Below are positions 6,877 to 14,423 of a DNA stretch of 36,810 nucleotides, piece by piece. This DNA comes from Prevotella sp. P5-108 (GTDB lineage: Bacteria > Bacteroidota > Bacteroidia > Bacteroidales > Bacteroidaceae). Below the pieces are notes generated by a model. That model ran no database searches and was not told the DNA's origin. It saw nothing but the letters and a program-made list of their open reading frames with translations. Positions within the stretch are counted from its first letter, which is position 1, and every line of letters begins with the position of its first letter. The stretch is from contig NZ_NPJJ01000034.1 of assembly GCF_002251385.1 (NCBI RefSeq), positions 1 to 36,810 of the forward strand, read 5' to 3'. Both the position numbers and the translations under genes were made by a program.

Positions 6877-8895
6877 ATGAAACAAAGTATATTTAATTCA
6901 CAATCATCCCTGCGTTTCAAGCGGTTCTCAAACAAGGGCTATGCGCTCTTTGCTTGTCTGGGCCGCGTGGTACTGGTGGGAGTGCTGACGGTGCCTACCC
7001 TCAGCCACGCCAAGGCTGGAACGCTGACCACACATGTGGAGGCTGCTGCCGACACGCTGAGCCGCAAGGAGATGAAGCTCGACGAGGTGGTAGTGACCGG
7101 CTCTCGGGCTCCGCTGACCGCTTTGCAGTCGGCCAAGATCGTGAAGGTCATCACGGCCGACGATATTCATCGTGCGGCGGTAGAGACTGTCAACGATGTG
7201 TTGAAATTAGCCACGGGCGTGGATGTCCGTCAGCGCGGTGGCTTTGGTGTACAGACGGACATCTCAATCAACGGCGGTACGTTTGACCAGATTACCATTC
7301 TCCTGAATGGCGTCAACATTTCCAACCCACAGACGGGTCACAACGCCACCGATTTCCCTGTTTCTCTTTCCGACATTGAGCGCATCGAGGTTCTCGAGGG
7401 TGCCGCTGCACGTGTGTTTGGTACCTCTGCCTTCAGCGGTGCCATCAACATCGTGACGCGCCGCAACGAGGACAAGGGTCTCGACCTGAATGTGCAGGCC
7501 GGTTCGTTTGGCACCGTGGGTGGCGACGCCCGCGTGACGCTGGGCGGCAAGGTCAACACGCATGTCAGCGCGGGCTATATGCGCTCCGACGGCGGTACGA
7601 CCAACAGCGACTTCGACAAGGGTCATGTCTTTGTCGACGCCCGTATGAGTACGCGCCATGCCGACCTGGATTTCCAGCTCGGAGTGAGTCAGCAAGACTA
7701 CGGAGCCAGCACTTTCTACTCGGCAAAGTACAATGACCAATGGGAGAAGACCACTCATCTGGTGACATCGTTGGGCGCGACAATCAAGAACGTATATCGC
7801 GACCTGGAAATCAAGCCCACGGTGTATTACAACAAGTTCATCGACCACTACCAGCTTATCCACGGCAAGACCGGGGCTCAGGCCGGAGAGAACTATCACA
7901 ACCTCGACGTGATGGGAGCTTCGGTCAACGCCCACATGAGTTGGCTCCTGGGCAAGACGGCTGTGGGTGCCGACTTGCGACACGAACATATTCTGAGTAC
8001 GGCTTATGGCGAACTGATGGCAGAGCGCGACTGGGAGAACATCCATGGCAGCGACCGCAAGTACGACCATAAGGGCAGCCGCACCAATGCCAGTTTCTTT
8101 GCCGAGCACAACGTCATCCTGGGTGGTTTTACCCTCTCTGCCGGCGTGTTGGCCAACCGCAATACCGGACTTGACAGCCGTATGCGCTTCTATCCCGGTA
8201 TTGACCTGAGTTATCGTCCTTCAGACGCGTGGAAACTGTTTGCATCGTGGAACAAGGCACTTCGTATGCCTACCTACACCGACCTCTACACCGCCAACAG
8301 TGTGCAGCAGGGCGACCGCACGCTCAGACCCGAGCGCAACGATACCTATAAGACCGGTTTGAGCTACCGTACACAGGGCGTAGAGGCCACCGCGAGTGCC
8401 TTCTACAGCCGTGGCAAGGACATGATAGACTGGGTGTATGCCACAGCCGAAAGCACCAAGTACGAGGCGATGAACATAGGCCGTCTGACCAATATGGGCT
8501 ATAATGTAGAGGTGGCTCTCCATCCCACGGAGTGGGTAGCCTCGTCGCCTATCACGGCAGTCACTCTCGGCTATGCCCGCATCCACCAGCGCCATGCTAC
8601 TGACGAGCCTATCTATCGCTCGCTCTACGCGCTGGAATATCTGCGCGACAAGTTTACAGCCTCGCTCTCCCACCGCATCTGGCGTGCCCTGTCTGCCCGT
8701 TGGGATATGCGCTGGCAGCACCGCATGAACGGCTATCATCCTTATGCCAAGGTCGATGCCAAACTGCTGTGGCGCCAGCCCCGTTATGAGCTCTACCTGA
8801 AGGCCGACAATCTGACCGCTCACCGCTACTATGACCTCGGCGGCGTGCGTCAGCCCGGACTGTGGCTCATGGCTGGTGCGAGCATCCATCTGTAA
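6877..8895 (+). CDS. BtuB-like TonB-dependent outer-membrane receptor
   Basis: A 672-residue TonB receptor. It has an unusually long N-terminal export region (FKRFSNKGYALFACLGR followed by VVLVGVLTVPTLSHAKA), then a TonB-box-like KLDEVVVTGSRAPL and a plug domain (VNDVLKLATGVDVRQRG, ISINGGTFDQITILLNGVN, ERIEVLEGAAARVFGTSAFSGAINIVT). A 22-strand-type barrel follows, ending LWLMAGASIHL. The plug resembles the BtuB/cobalamin branch and lacks a SusC extension. The substrate is not proven: no cobalamin riboswitch is visible upstream and no BtuF/C/D genes are adjacent. The ATG at 6877 follows the promoter too closely for a usual leader, so the mRNA may be nearly leaderless. The open frame further 5' overlaps the promoter and is rejected. 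Confidence 0.87.
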   Translation: MKQSIFNSQSSLRFKRFSNKGYALFACLGRVVLVGVLTVPTLSHAKAGTLTTHVEAAADTLSRKEMKLDEVVVTGSRAPLTALQSAKIVKVITADDIHRAAVETVNDVLKLATGVDVRQRGGFGVQTDISINGGTFDQITILLNGVNISNPQTGHNATDFPVSLSDIERIEVLEGAAARVFGTSAFSGAINIVTRRNEDKGLDLNVQAGSFGTVGGDARVTLGGKVNTHVSAGYMRSDGGTTNSDFDKGHVFVDARMSTRHADLDFQLGVSQQDYGASTFYSAKYNDQWEKTTHLVTSLGATIKNVYRDLEIKPTVYYNKFIDHYQLIHGKTGAQAGENYHNLDVMGASVNAHMSWLLGKTAVGADLRHEHILSTAYGELMAERDWENIHGSDRKYDHKGSRTNASFFAEHNVILGGFTLSAGVLANRNTGLDSRMRFYPGIDLSYRPSDAWKLFASWNKALRMPTYTDLYTANSVQQGDRTLRPERNDTYKTGLSYRTQGVEATASAFYSRGKDMIDWVYATAESTKYEAMNIGRLTNMGYNVEVALHPTEWVASSPITAVTLGYARIHQRHATDEPIYRSLYALEYLRDKFTASLSHRIWRALSARWDMRWQHRMNGYHPYAKVDAKLLWRQPRYELYLKADNLTAHRYYDLGGVRQPGLWLMAGASIHL

Positions 8896-8963
8896 CACAG
8901 GCTGCAGAGAGTCAGGCTGCGGAAAACCGCAGCTGACAGTAATCATCATCATAGTATTAACCC

Positions 8964-9008
8964 TTATCCGCAATGCCCATAACCCGGCGTTGCGGATAAT
9001 TATTTTTA
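8964..9008 (+). terminator. Terminator after the BtuB-like receptor
   Basis: A perfect 10-bp stem TTATCCGCAA/TTGCGGATAA (8964-8973 and 8990-8999) is followed by TTATTTTTA. A second hairpin without a T-run lies just upstream (8911-8937, GCTGCGG/CCGCAGC). Confidence 0.82.
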
Positions 9009-9010
9009 TG

Positions 9011-9136
9011 GTGTAGGTCATCTCCGCTGCGGCGTAGGTCATCCCGGGAGCGGTAAAGGTCATCTCCCGCTCGGTGAAGATACCCTCCAGCTATGTGGAG
9101 GTGGTCAGGGTGGTGGCGAAGATGGTGGCGGTGGTG
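9011..9136. repeat. Six degenerate 21-bp tandem units
   Basis: Units start at 9011, 9032, 9053, 9074, 9095 and 9116. The first three share AGGTCATC and a GCG/TCG end; later units diverge (AGGTGGTC, AGATGGTG). The period is exactly 21 bp, that is 7 codons. Stop codons in units 1 and 2 on the plus strand argue against a current plus-strand protein. The surrounding 8896-9259 is otherwise non-coding and holds two terminators. Confidence 0.65.
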
Positions 9137-9156
9137 CTGCGGGTGGTAGAAACAAG

Positions 9157-9192
9157 AAGAGGAAGCACCTGCTGTCTCGGGTGCTTCCTCTT
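9157..9192 (-). terminator. Terminator of dnaA
   Basis: A perfect 13-bp stem AAGAGGAAGCACC/GGTGCTTCCTCTT with a 10-nt loop; on the minus strand it is followed by CTTGTTTC. It lies 67 nt past the dnaA stop. Confidence 0.8.
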
Positions 9193-9259
9193 CGTCGATA
9201 TGGATGGGGTGAATGGATGTCTGTAGTGGGGTGCTGTCGCCACGGGAGGGCGATGCGGG

Positions 9260-10672
9260 CTATTTCTTCAACTTGAACGAGTTCTCGATGCTTATCACCT
9301 CGTCTTCGAAGGCCTTGTCGACCTTGATGCGCTTCTCTATCTGCGAGCAACTGTGGATGACGGTGGAGTGGTCGCGGCCTCCGATGAGCTTGCCTATACG
9401 TGAGGCGGGCATCTTGGTATACTTGGCGGTGAAGAACATGGTGAGCTGTCGCGGCACCACGTAGTCGCGCTTGCGGCTCTTGCTGTAGATGGCGCTCTGG
9501 GTCACTCCGAAGTGGTTGCAGACCTTCTCGAGGATGTCGTCGACGGTGAGCGGACAGTTGTTTGTCTTGATAGCCCGTTGTATGACGCGCTCGGCGAGCC
9601 GCATGTTGATGGAGCACGAGTAGACCACGCTGTAGGCGAGCAGCGAGTTGATGACGCCTTCCAGGTCGCGCACACTGCCGTTGGCTGTCTGGGCGATATA
9701 GGTGATAACGTCATCGGGGATGCTCAGCGCATCACGTCTGATTTTCGACTTGAGGATGTCCACGCACAGCTCTTCATTGGGCTTCTCCAGTTCGGCTATC
9801 AGGCCGCACGAGAATCGGGAGAGCAGACGGTCGTTCATATCCTTGAGTTCTACTGGAGAGCGGTCGCTGGCAAGGATGATGCGTCGGCCGTTCATGAAGA
9901 GGTGGTTGAAGATGTGGAAGAAGGTGTTCTGGGTGCCAGGCTTGCCCTCCCACTCCTGTACGTCGTCGACGATGAGCACATCGATGGTCTGGTAGAAGAG
10001 GATGAAGTCGTTGATGGTCTTGCGCATCACGGCATTGGTGTACTGTACCTCAAAGAGTCGCGCGCTCACATAGAGCACTCGCTTCTCGGGATATTTGTTG
10101 CACACGTGTACGCCGATGGCGTTGATGAGGTGGGTCTTTCCACAGCCCGGGGGACCGTAGATAAACATGGGGTTGAACTTGCTGTTGTTGGGGTGCTCGG
10201 CTATCGACTGTCCTACCGACCGGGGCAGCTTGTTGCTGGCTCCCTCGATGTAGTTGTCGAACGTCTGCCGCGGGTTGAGCCTTGGGTCGAGTCGCTGAGG
10301 CCCCTGCGCTTCGCCGCGCTGAGGCTGCACCATGCGCTGGCGTTGGGGCTGGCGGGCTGGGGCAGCCTGCATCTCCGACTGCATCATCGGCGGTTCGCCT
10401 ATCTCATTGTCCTGCGACTTTGCCACAAAGTATTGCAACTGCGTATGCTCACCAAAGACCTGGCGCAGCACATGGCGGAAAAGTTCTACATAATTGCCTT
10501 CGAGATATTCACAGACATAGCGACTTGCCACTTGGATAGTAACCGTCCGTTCTGCCTCCTTGTAATGGAGGAAGACCAACGGTTTGAACCACGTAGCATA
10601 TTGCTGGGGGGTTACACTGTCGCTTATCAGCGCAAGAACCTCTTCCCAACGGGCGTCAGGAGTCACTTTCAT
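9260..10672 (-). CDS. dnaA: Chromosomal replication initiator DnaA
   Basis: A 470-residue protein with all DnaA domains. Domain I is at 1-85 (W9, ALISDSVTPQQYATWFKPL). A Gln/Arg/Pro-rich linker runs about 88-135. The AAA+ domain has Walker A GPPGCGKTH (173-181), Walker B DVLIVDDVQE (231-240) and sensor ILASDRSP. The C-terminal DNA-binding domain IV carries the GRDHSTVIHS signature near the end. DnaA-ATP binds DnaA boxes, melts oriC and loads the replicative helicase. The gene stands alone: dnaN and recF do not follow, which is usual in Bacteroidales. No cluster of DnaA boxes (TTATNCACA) was seen in the flanks, so oriC is probably not here. Confidence 0.98.
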   Translation of the reverse strand: MKVTPDARWEEVLALISDSVTPQQYATWFKPLVFLHYKEAERTVTIQVASRYVCEYLEGNYVELFRHVLRQVFGEHTQLQYFVAKSQDNEIGEPPMMQSEMQAAPARQPQRQRMVQPQRGEAQGPQRLDPRLNPRQTFDNYIEGASNKLPRSVGQSIAEHPNNSKFNPMFIYGPPGCGKTHLINAIGVHVCNKYPEKRVLYVSARLFEVQYTNAVMRKTINDFILFYQTIDVLIVDDVQEWEGKPGTQNTFFHIFNHLFMNGRRIILASDRSPVELKDMNDRLLSRFSCGLIAELEKPNEELCVDILKSKIRRDALSIPDDVITYIAQTANGSVRDLEGVINSLLAYSVVYSCSINMRLAERVIQRAIKTNNCPLTVDDILEKVCNHFGVTQSAIYSKSRKRDYVVPRQLTMFFTAKYTKMPASRIGKLIGGRDHSTVIHSCSQIEKRIKVDKAFEDEVISIENSFKLKK

Positions 10673-10821
10673 CTGCGGAATAATCTTGTAGTCTCTCTAA
10701 GTTTAGCAATTATCTATTATTCATCATCACGCTATTAGATTCACAGCAAGTAGATGACTTATCATTGTATGCTCGCTTGCTAATTGCAGTTCTGCAAATT
10801 TCGGAAAAAAAAACGAGATAT

Positions 10822-10830
10822 GCAAATTTA
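10822..10830 (-). promoter_or_regulatory. Candidate dnaA promoter -7 element
   Basis: On the minus strand the sequence is TAAATTTGC. No matching -33 TTTG at the normal spacing; the leader would be ~145 nt. It lies in an AT-rich stretch. Confidence 0.45.
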
Positions 10831-11166
10831 TCTTTTCTTATCTGTTTTTGTCATTTCTGCAACCATCAGATTATCAGCTATTTTCGCTGAAATGGCGGCG
10901 GTTGTTGCCGGGGTGGCTATTGTGGTTGCGTAAATGGTTGATATTTAGCGCGTTTTCCGCTCTGGCGCCGTGAGCTTGGCTCCTGTAGTGAAACATCGTG
11001 CCTCCAGCGCCCCAAAGCCCATAAAGGCAAGCGCATCGGGGGCTGCCCGAGGTGCGTGAAACATACCCGCTGTTAATTTATACGAAATCTATATAAATAA
11101 TGAATATCACTTTGGCGCGATTTTGATGTTTTGGCGCTCTGAGAGCCATAGCCCCTACCGTAAAAT
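10831..11166. other. Intergenic region between dnaA and the RHS remnants
   Basis: No open frame with a recognisable product, no DnaA-box cluster, and no clear terminator or promoter was seen here. The region goes from AT-rich (near dnaA) to mixed composition and ends at the 22-nt repeat at 11167. Confidence 0.5.
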
Positions 11167-11188
11167 GGTCATTAGGCCGTTAGGTGTG
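11167..11188. repeat. 22-nt repeat, copy 1
   Basis: The 22 bases starting GGTCATTAGGCCGTTAGG are identical to 16466-16487, in the same orientation. Copy 1 overlaps the end of the RHS remnant at 11172-11456, whose last codons and stop lie in the repeat. Confidence 0.75.
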
Positions 11189-11456
11189 TTATTTGAATAA
11201 CTGCTCGCTGCCAGTCCATGGCCGATATGGCACCGCCGTAGCGTGGCATTCCCCCGTCGGCGTGCTCTCCGTAGGACAGACTCTGGCTGAATAGCGGGCT
11301 GCTGACGTGCGTGACCCAGGAGCGCACGTTGTAGGCGTATGCAGTGGGTGGAAGCCCTCCCTTGCCCACTGCGTAGGCCGAGCCCATGAGTGCAGGGCGG
11401 CCATAGCAGATGTAGGCCGTTATATTGCTTGTGTTGTATATTAAAACTTTCTTCAT
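11172..11456 (-). pseudogene. RHS-repeat protein fragment (pre-core region)
   Basis: The 94-residue frame contains TAYAYNVRSWVTHVSSPLFS, QSLSYGEHADGG and PRYGGAISAMDWQ. This is a hallmark segment of Bacteroidetes RHS/YD-repeat proteins that normally lies far upstream of the RHS core (consensus-like AYNxRGWxTxIxSPLFSxxLxY and NGNISAMxW). Here it has its own ATG, no signal peptide and no continuation. The frame runs out at RAVIQITHLTA inside a dispersed 22-nt repeat. It is the most downstream element of the minus-strand RHS cluster and reads as a stranded fragment, not a functional protein. Confidence is high in the family and moderate in pseudogene status. Confidence 0.75.
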
Positions 11457-11512
11457 AATCCTTATGATAGTATGAATGACCTCACTTAGAAAATGGGGGA
11501 GCTATTTGAGTA

Positions 11513-12040
11513 CTATAAATTTGAAAAATTAAATTCTGTCATCTTCCATACCCCATTAATACGCTTAAAATAACTCTTAAAGAAGCAACCAGTATATGGA
11601 ATATATATATATTCTTCCATGGTCGAGTCTTTTAGTGTTGTATATCGTTTCTTAAAATTCTGGGAATAACAACAAGAGTCCGCCAGACTTAAATATAGAT
11701 CGAAATCAGTTTTTTCATCCCAAACAAAGGTCTGTATCATCGAGTCAGCATATTCATCTCCGTTTGCCAAATATTCCATATACAAGTCACCATTGATACC
11801 TTCAACTTTGGCTTGAAGGCGTTTCTTTTGAAATTCTTTATCCTTATGAAATTTCTCTATAAATACGGAGAAATCCTCAAGAGGAATATTTTTCTTTATT
11901 TTCAACGTTTCTGTTTTACAATCTGCATTTTCTTCTTGAAATCGTTTTTGATTGTCAGAGCATGAATAAGTGCAGATGATGCAGATAGCATAATGGCATA
12001 AGATGAAACTCGCCCAGAATTTATTTTTTGTAATCATCAT
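11513..12040 (-). CDS. Lipoprotein, putative immunity protein of an RHS cassette
   Basis: From ATG 12040 (or 12037) the protein is about 175 residues. A lipoprotein signal is present (hydrophobic stretch ending ICTYSCSDNQ, lipobox Cys), followed by a soluble domain with IPLEDFSVFIEKFHKDKEFQKKR and a C-terminal YFKRINGVWKMTEF. The middle resembles DUF4348-type Bacteroidetes lipoproteins, which is a tentative match. The start overlaps the end of the RHS fragment at 12021-12374 by about 20 nt, the tight coupling typical of toxin-immunity pairs. The gene is markedly AT-rich compared with flanking genes, suggesting horizontal origin. Its cognate toxin domain appears to be lost. Function is inferred from position only. 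Confidence 0.6.
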   Translation of the reverse strand: MMITKNKFWASFILCHYAICIICTYSCSDNQKRFQEENADCKTETLKIKKNIPLEDFSVFIEKFHKDKEFQKKRLQAKVEGINGDLYMEYLANGDEYADSMIQTFVWDEKTDFDLYLSLADSCCYSQNFKKRYTTLKDSTMEEYIYIPYTGCFFKSYFKRINGVWKMTEFNFSNL

Positions 12041-12374
12041 AATTAATATTTGTGTTAAAAGTAGGGATGAGAAGCTCTCCTTTGTCTCTTGGACAGGCAG
12101 GAGCAACAACTATAACTTCTGGAAGCGTTACTATTTTTTCTTCTTGCTTATCTAAGTAGTCCCTGATGTAATAGTGGCATGTGGGGACTGAGTCCCTGAA
12201 GGACACATTTCCCCCGTCGAAGAGCAGACGGCTGAGCACGCCGTTGTCATAGACCCTGTTGCCGGCGTACTCGCGCCACGTGTGCACCAGCAGGCTGCTG
12301 TCGCAGGCTATGCCGAACTCACCGTCGGGCCCGGCTGGGATGTAGGGCGATTGTTTGTAGTCGTCAGTGCGCAT
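12021..12374 (-). pseudogene. Orphan RHS-core fragment with truncated C-terminus
   Basis: The ATG at 12374 opens a 117-residue frame. Residues covering GIACDSSLLVHTWREYAGN, RVYDNGVLSRLLFDGG and CHYYIRDYL match the region just before and into the RHS core (normally continuing GNNRIV). Here the frame switches at IRDYL to DKQEEKIVTLPEVIVVAPACP and stops after about 40 residues. A Leu-Pro-Glu-Val-x-Val linker is common in RHS C-terminal extensions, but no toxin domain remains. Upstream RHS body and any signal peptide are missing. It is best read as a cassette relic whose linked immunity gene (11513-12040) survives. Confidence 0.72.
12152..12184. repeat. RHS-core homology segment, copy 1
   Basis: 33 nt matching 13655-13687 at 31 positions; it encodes HYYI(K/R)DYL on the minus strand. 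In this copy homology to the RHS core stops at the edge of this segment, so it coincides with a recombination junction. Confidence 0.75.
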
Positions 12375-12450
12375 TGTGGTATGCTGTTTTAGAGAATGTT
12401 GTTGCAATATATATGATTTTCTCCCTATACTTCAAGCGAACAGATAAAGA

Positions 12451-12981
12451 TTATCGTAACGGGATGATATCGTCTGCCAATATACACTCACTTTTAGTGT
12501 ATAGCAACGATTTCCATATGTTAAATCCGAGACATGCCTTTACAGCTTGTTTATCTACTATTATAATACGTTTCATAACCTCGTCTATCACCTCATCACG
12601 ACAAAATACATAATAGGTAAAACTCTCATGAGGCTCTATCTCTTTTGTCGATAACATTGTATCGAAAGTATTTCGCAAGTCTATTGGTTTGTCAAATGTG
12701 TCTATCATTAATTGTCCAAGACTGAAATCGCCAACACGTCTAAAAAGGTGATGACTAATAATTTTTTTCTCATCTTTTTCATATCTAAAAAAATCTTCAT
12801 CGTTATCATACCAAGTAACGTAGGTAGTATTATCGCTCTTGTTTACTACCTCTATTTTATATAAACTTGTAACGGCATCCTGTCGCATAAGGTAATCTAT
12901 GCGATACCGTATAGTTTTCTCCTGCCCAAAAGACATCGTTGGAAGAGTCAATACTATGAACAATACTCGTATAAATCTCAT
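12451..12981 (-). CDS. Exported protein, putative immunity to the HExxGH RHS toxin
   Basis: A 176-residue protein with a cleavable signal peptide (RVLFIVLTLPTMSFGQ) and a mixed alpha/beta soluble domain of no family I recognise (IRYRIDYLMRQDAV, YEKDEKKIISHHLFRRVG, FTYYVFCRDEVIDEVMKRI). Its ATG overlaps the stop of the RHS-CT gene upstream (TAATG at 12981), so translation is probably coupled. Inference from position: it neutralises the C-terminal toxin encoded directly before it, and, being exported, does so in the periplasm. Low GC fits cassette origin. It could instead be an unrelated accessory secreted protein. Confidence 0.6.
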   Translation of the reverse strand: MRFIRVLFIVLTLPTMSFGQEKTIRYRIDYLMRQDAVTSLYKIEVVNKSDNTTYVTWYDNDEDFFRYEKDEKKIISHHLFRRVGDFSLGQLMIDTFDKPIDLRNTFDTMLSTKEIEPHESFTYYVFCRDEVIDEVMKRIIIVDKQAVKACLGFNIWKSLLYTKSECILADDIIPLR

Positions 12982-13727
12982 TATCTATTATTCTTTATAG
13001 TTTCTATTTTAGACTTCATAATTAAGTTGCGAAGTGTCGTGTTTGTGTCTATGGCTCTAATATATGAATGTGAAGCCATTTTATGATTATAGCCGCTCCT
13101 AAAATACAATAGAACATGCCCGTTTACTTCGTGGCTATATGCTTCGGCTCGACCATTTGGAGACAGACCTAAGTTTATATATACTTCCACATTGTTTGAT
13201 GTGGAATTCTGTACGCCGTCATTGTCAGGAAATAAAGTCTTTCCCCAAAGTCCTGTATCCCCTGTGGTAATCTCGTCTATAGAGACAAAGTTTCTATACT
13301 CTTCTTGTAAAGTGGAGAGTATCATGGCGATTTCTTCTTTTCCTTGCGGTCTAACTTGTTTCCCATCCGGGTCAAACGTATTCACGGGATCATCCCCACA
13401 CGAAGCGTAAGGTGACACATCGTAGTACTTCTCGCTGAGCTTGTCCATGGTGTTCCATCTTCCTGTAATGGGGTCGTAGTGGCGGGCACCGTGGTCGTAC
13501 CAGTCAGGGCCGTGGGTGCGGTCGAGCTCTTTGCCTATGTATTTGTAGGGCTGCAGGCCGGTGTTGCGGCTGTCGCCCATCAGGGCACCGTAGGGGTAGT
13601 AGTGGTTCACCTCCTCCACATTGCCGTGTGCGTCGGCTACTATGCGGTTGTTGCCTAAGTAGTCCTTGATGTAATAGTGGTATGTGGAGGTTTCGCCAGA
13701 AAGATATCCAACAGGGAGCATTATCAT
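12981..13727 (-). CDS. RHS-core fragment with C-terminal HExxGH metallopeptidase-like toxin domain
   Basis: A 248-residue product. Residues ~16-122 are the conserved RHS core: HYYIKDYLGNNRIV, EEVNHYYPYGALM, QPYKYIGKELDR, WYDHGARHYDPITGRW, then ASCGDDPVNTFDPDGK, the junction where variable toxins begin. Residues 123-248 form the variable tip, with SPNGRAEAYSHEVNGHVLLY carrying HEVNGH (H199 to H204), a HExxGH zincin-like motif. Similar tips are known in Bacteroidetes RHS proteins, probably peptidase toxins. The N-terminal RHS cage and secretion region are absent; the start codon overlaps the upstream stop (ATGA). It is thus an orphan RHS-CT module, possibly serving as a donor to swap onto a full-length RHS elsewhere. 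Core is GC-rich, tip AT-rich. Confidence 0.82.
   Translation of the reverse strand: MIMLPVGYLSGETSTYHYYIKDYLGNNRIVADAHGNVEEVNHYYPYGALMGDSRNTGLQPYKYIGKELDRTHGPDWYDHGARHYDPITGRWNTMDKLSEKYYDVSPYASCGDDPVNTFDPDGKQVRPQGKEEIAMILSTLQEEYRNFVSIDEITTGDTGLWGKTLFPDNDGVQNSTSNNVEVYINLGLSPNGRAEAYSHEVNGHVLLYFRSGYNHKMASHSYIRAIDTNTTLRNLIMKSKIETIKNNR
13655..13687. repeat. RHS-core homology segment, copy 2
   Basis: 33 nt matching 12152-12184 with two substitutions. In this copy the RHS core begins at the segment and continues downstream, while the sequence before it (toward 13727) is unrelated AT-rich DNA. Confidence 0.75.
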
Positions 13728-14203
13728 TTTATCAAATCTTGTTCTTTGTTTCTCTGAATAATTTTCTTTTGTGCTTTGTCGCTATATGTTCCCATTGCGA
13801 CATTTAGGTACGGACAACATTTTATATATACTATATCAACAGTATCACCCACTTGTTCCTTTAGGCTATATTTTTCTCCTGTATAACATTTTCCATTATG
13901 ACTAAATTCATAAGATCTTCCCACCAAACGATTTCTTCTTCTAATATACATATAATAGTCTCCTGCAATGGTGCCTTTTGCAGGCATGCCATAATAATAA
14001 CAGAGTATCTTTGTCACATTATATGTGACTAAAGGATGCAGCATTAGTATAAACAACAATAAAAAAAGGGAAAATAAATCTTTCATTTTTTTCTTTCTTC
14101 TCTCCTTTTTTATTTTTTGCACCTTCTTTCTATGTTTTTCTATTTTTTTTTGCAAATTGTTTGCTCTTTTAATTTCTGTCTTCTGTTTTTTATGCTTTTT
14201 CAT
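13724..14203 (-). CDS. Membrane-anchored basic protein, putative orphan immunity protein
   Basis: From ATG 14203 the protein is 159 residues. A very Lys-rich cytoplasmic helix comes first (KKHKKQKTEIKRANNLQKK and on through RRKKK), likely a coiled coil. One membrane segment follows (LFSLFLLLFILMLHPLVTY), then an exported domain with GRSYEFSHNGKCYTGEKYSLKEQ and VGDTVDIVYIKCCPYLNVA, which vaguely recalls the small beta domain of DUF3592 proteins. The stop overlaps the ATG of the RHS-CT gene by four bases. Its placement just after a truncated RHS N-terminus suggests an immunity protein whose toxin was deleted; that is inference. A longer frame from TTG 14263 exists but lacks support. Very AT-rich. 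Confidence 0.55.
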   Translation of the reverse strand: MKKHKKQKTEIKRANNLQKKIEKHRKKVQKIKKERRKKKMKDLFSLFLLLFILMLHPLVTYNVTKILCYYYGMPAKGTIAGDYYMYIRRRNRLVGRSYEFSHNGKCYTGEKYSLKEQVGDTVDIVYIKCCPYLNVAMGTYSDKAQKKIIQRNKEQDLIK

Positions 14204-14281
14204 ATCTGTCGCATTGATCGGAATATGTTGATAAAACGAATTATAACTATAGATTATAGTCAAAAAGAAATGGTTTGAGAA

Positions 14282-14398
14282 TTAACCAAATGGAATTTGA
14301 GAGTTAGAAGTGACCTCTCTGCTTCCAGCAATGGCGAAAGCAGGGAGGCTCAGAGTGGTCATGAGCCCCAACAGCATTATGACAATCTGGCGGCGCAT
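14282..14398 (-). pseudogene. Signal-peptide stump of a deleted secreted (RHS?) protein
   Basis: A 38-codon frame reads MRRQIVIMLLGLMTTLSLPAFAIAG and then TSNSQIPFG before TAA. It has a textbook Sec signal peptide with AFA cleavage site, good GC composition, and a Bacteroidetes promoter element about 25 nt upstream (14424-14432). The mature protein is missing. The AT-rich cassette genes begin right after. The simplest reading is the 5' end of the original RHS gene left by a deletion that fused it to the downstream immunity gene. It could alternatively be a genuine short secreted peptide. Confidence 0.55.
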
Positions 14399-14423
14399 GG
14401 ACTGGGGTTAAGATGTTTACATT

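Noticed and set aside
10673..11166. Possible oriC next to dnaA
   Set aside because: The region is partly AT-rich, but I could not find a cluster of TTATNCACA-like boxes on either strand; Bacteroidales often have dnaA away from oriC.
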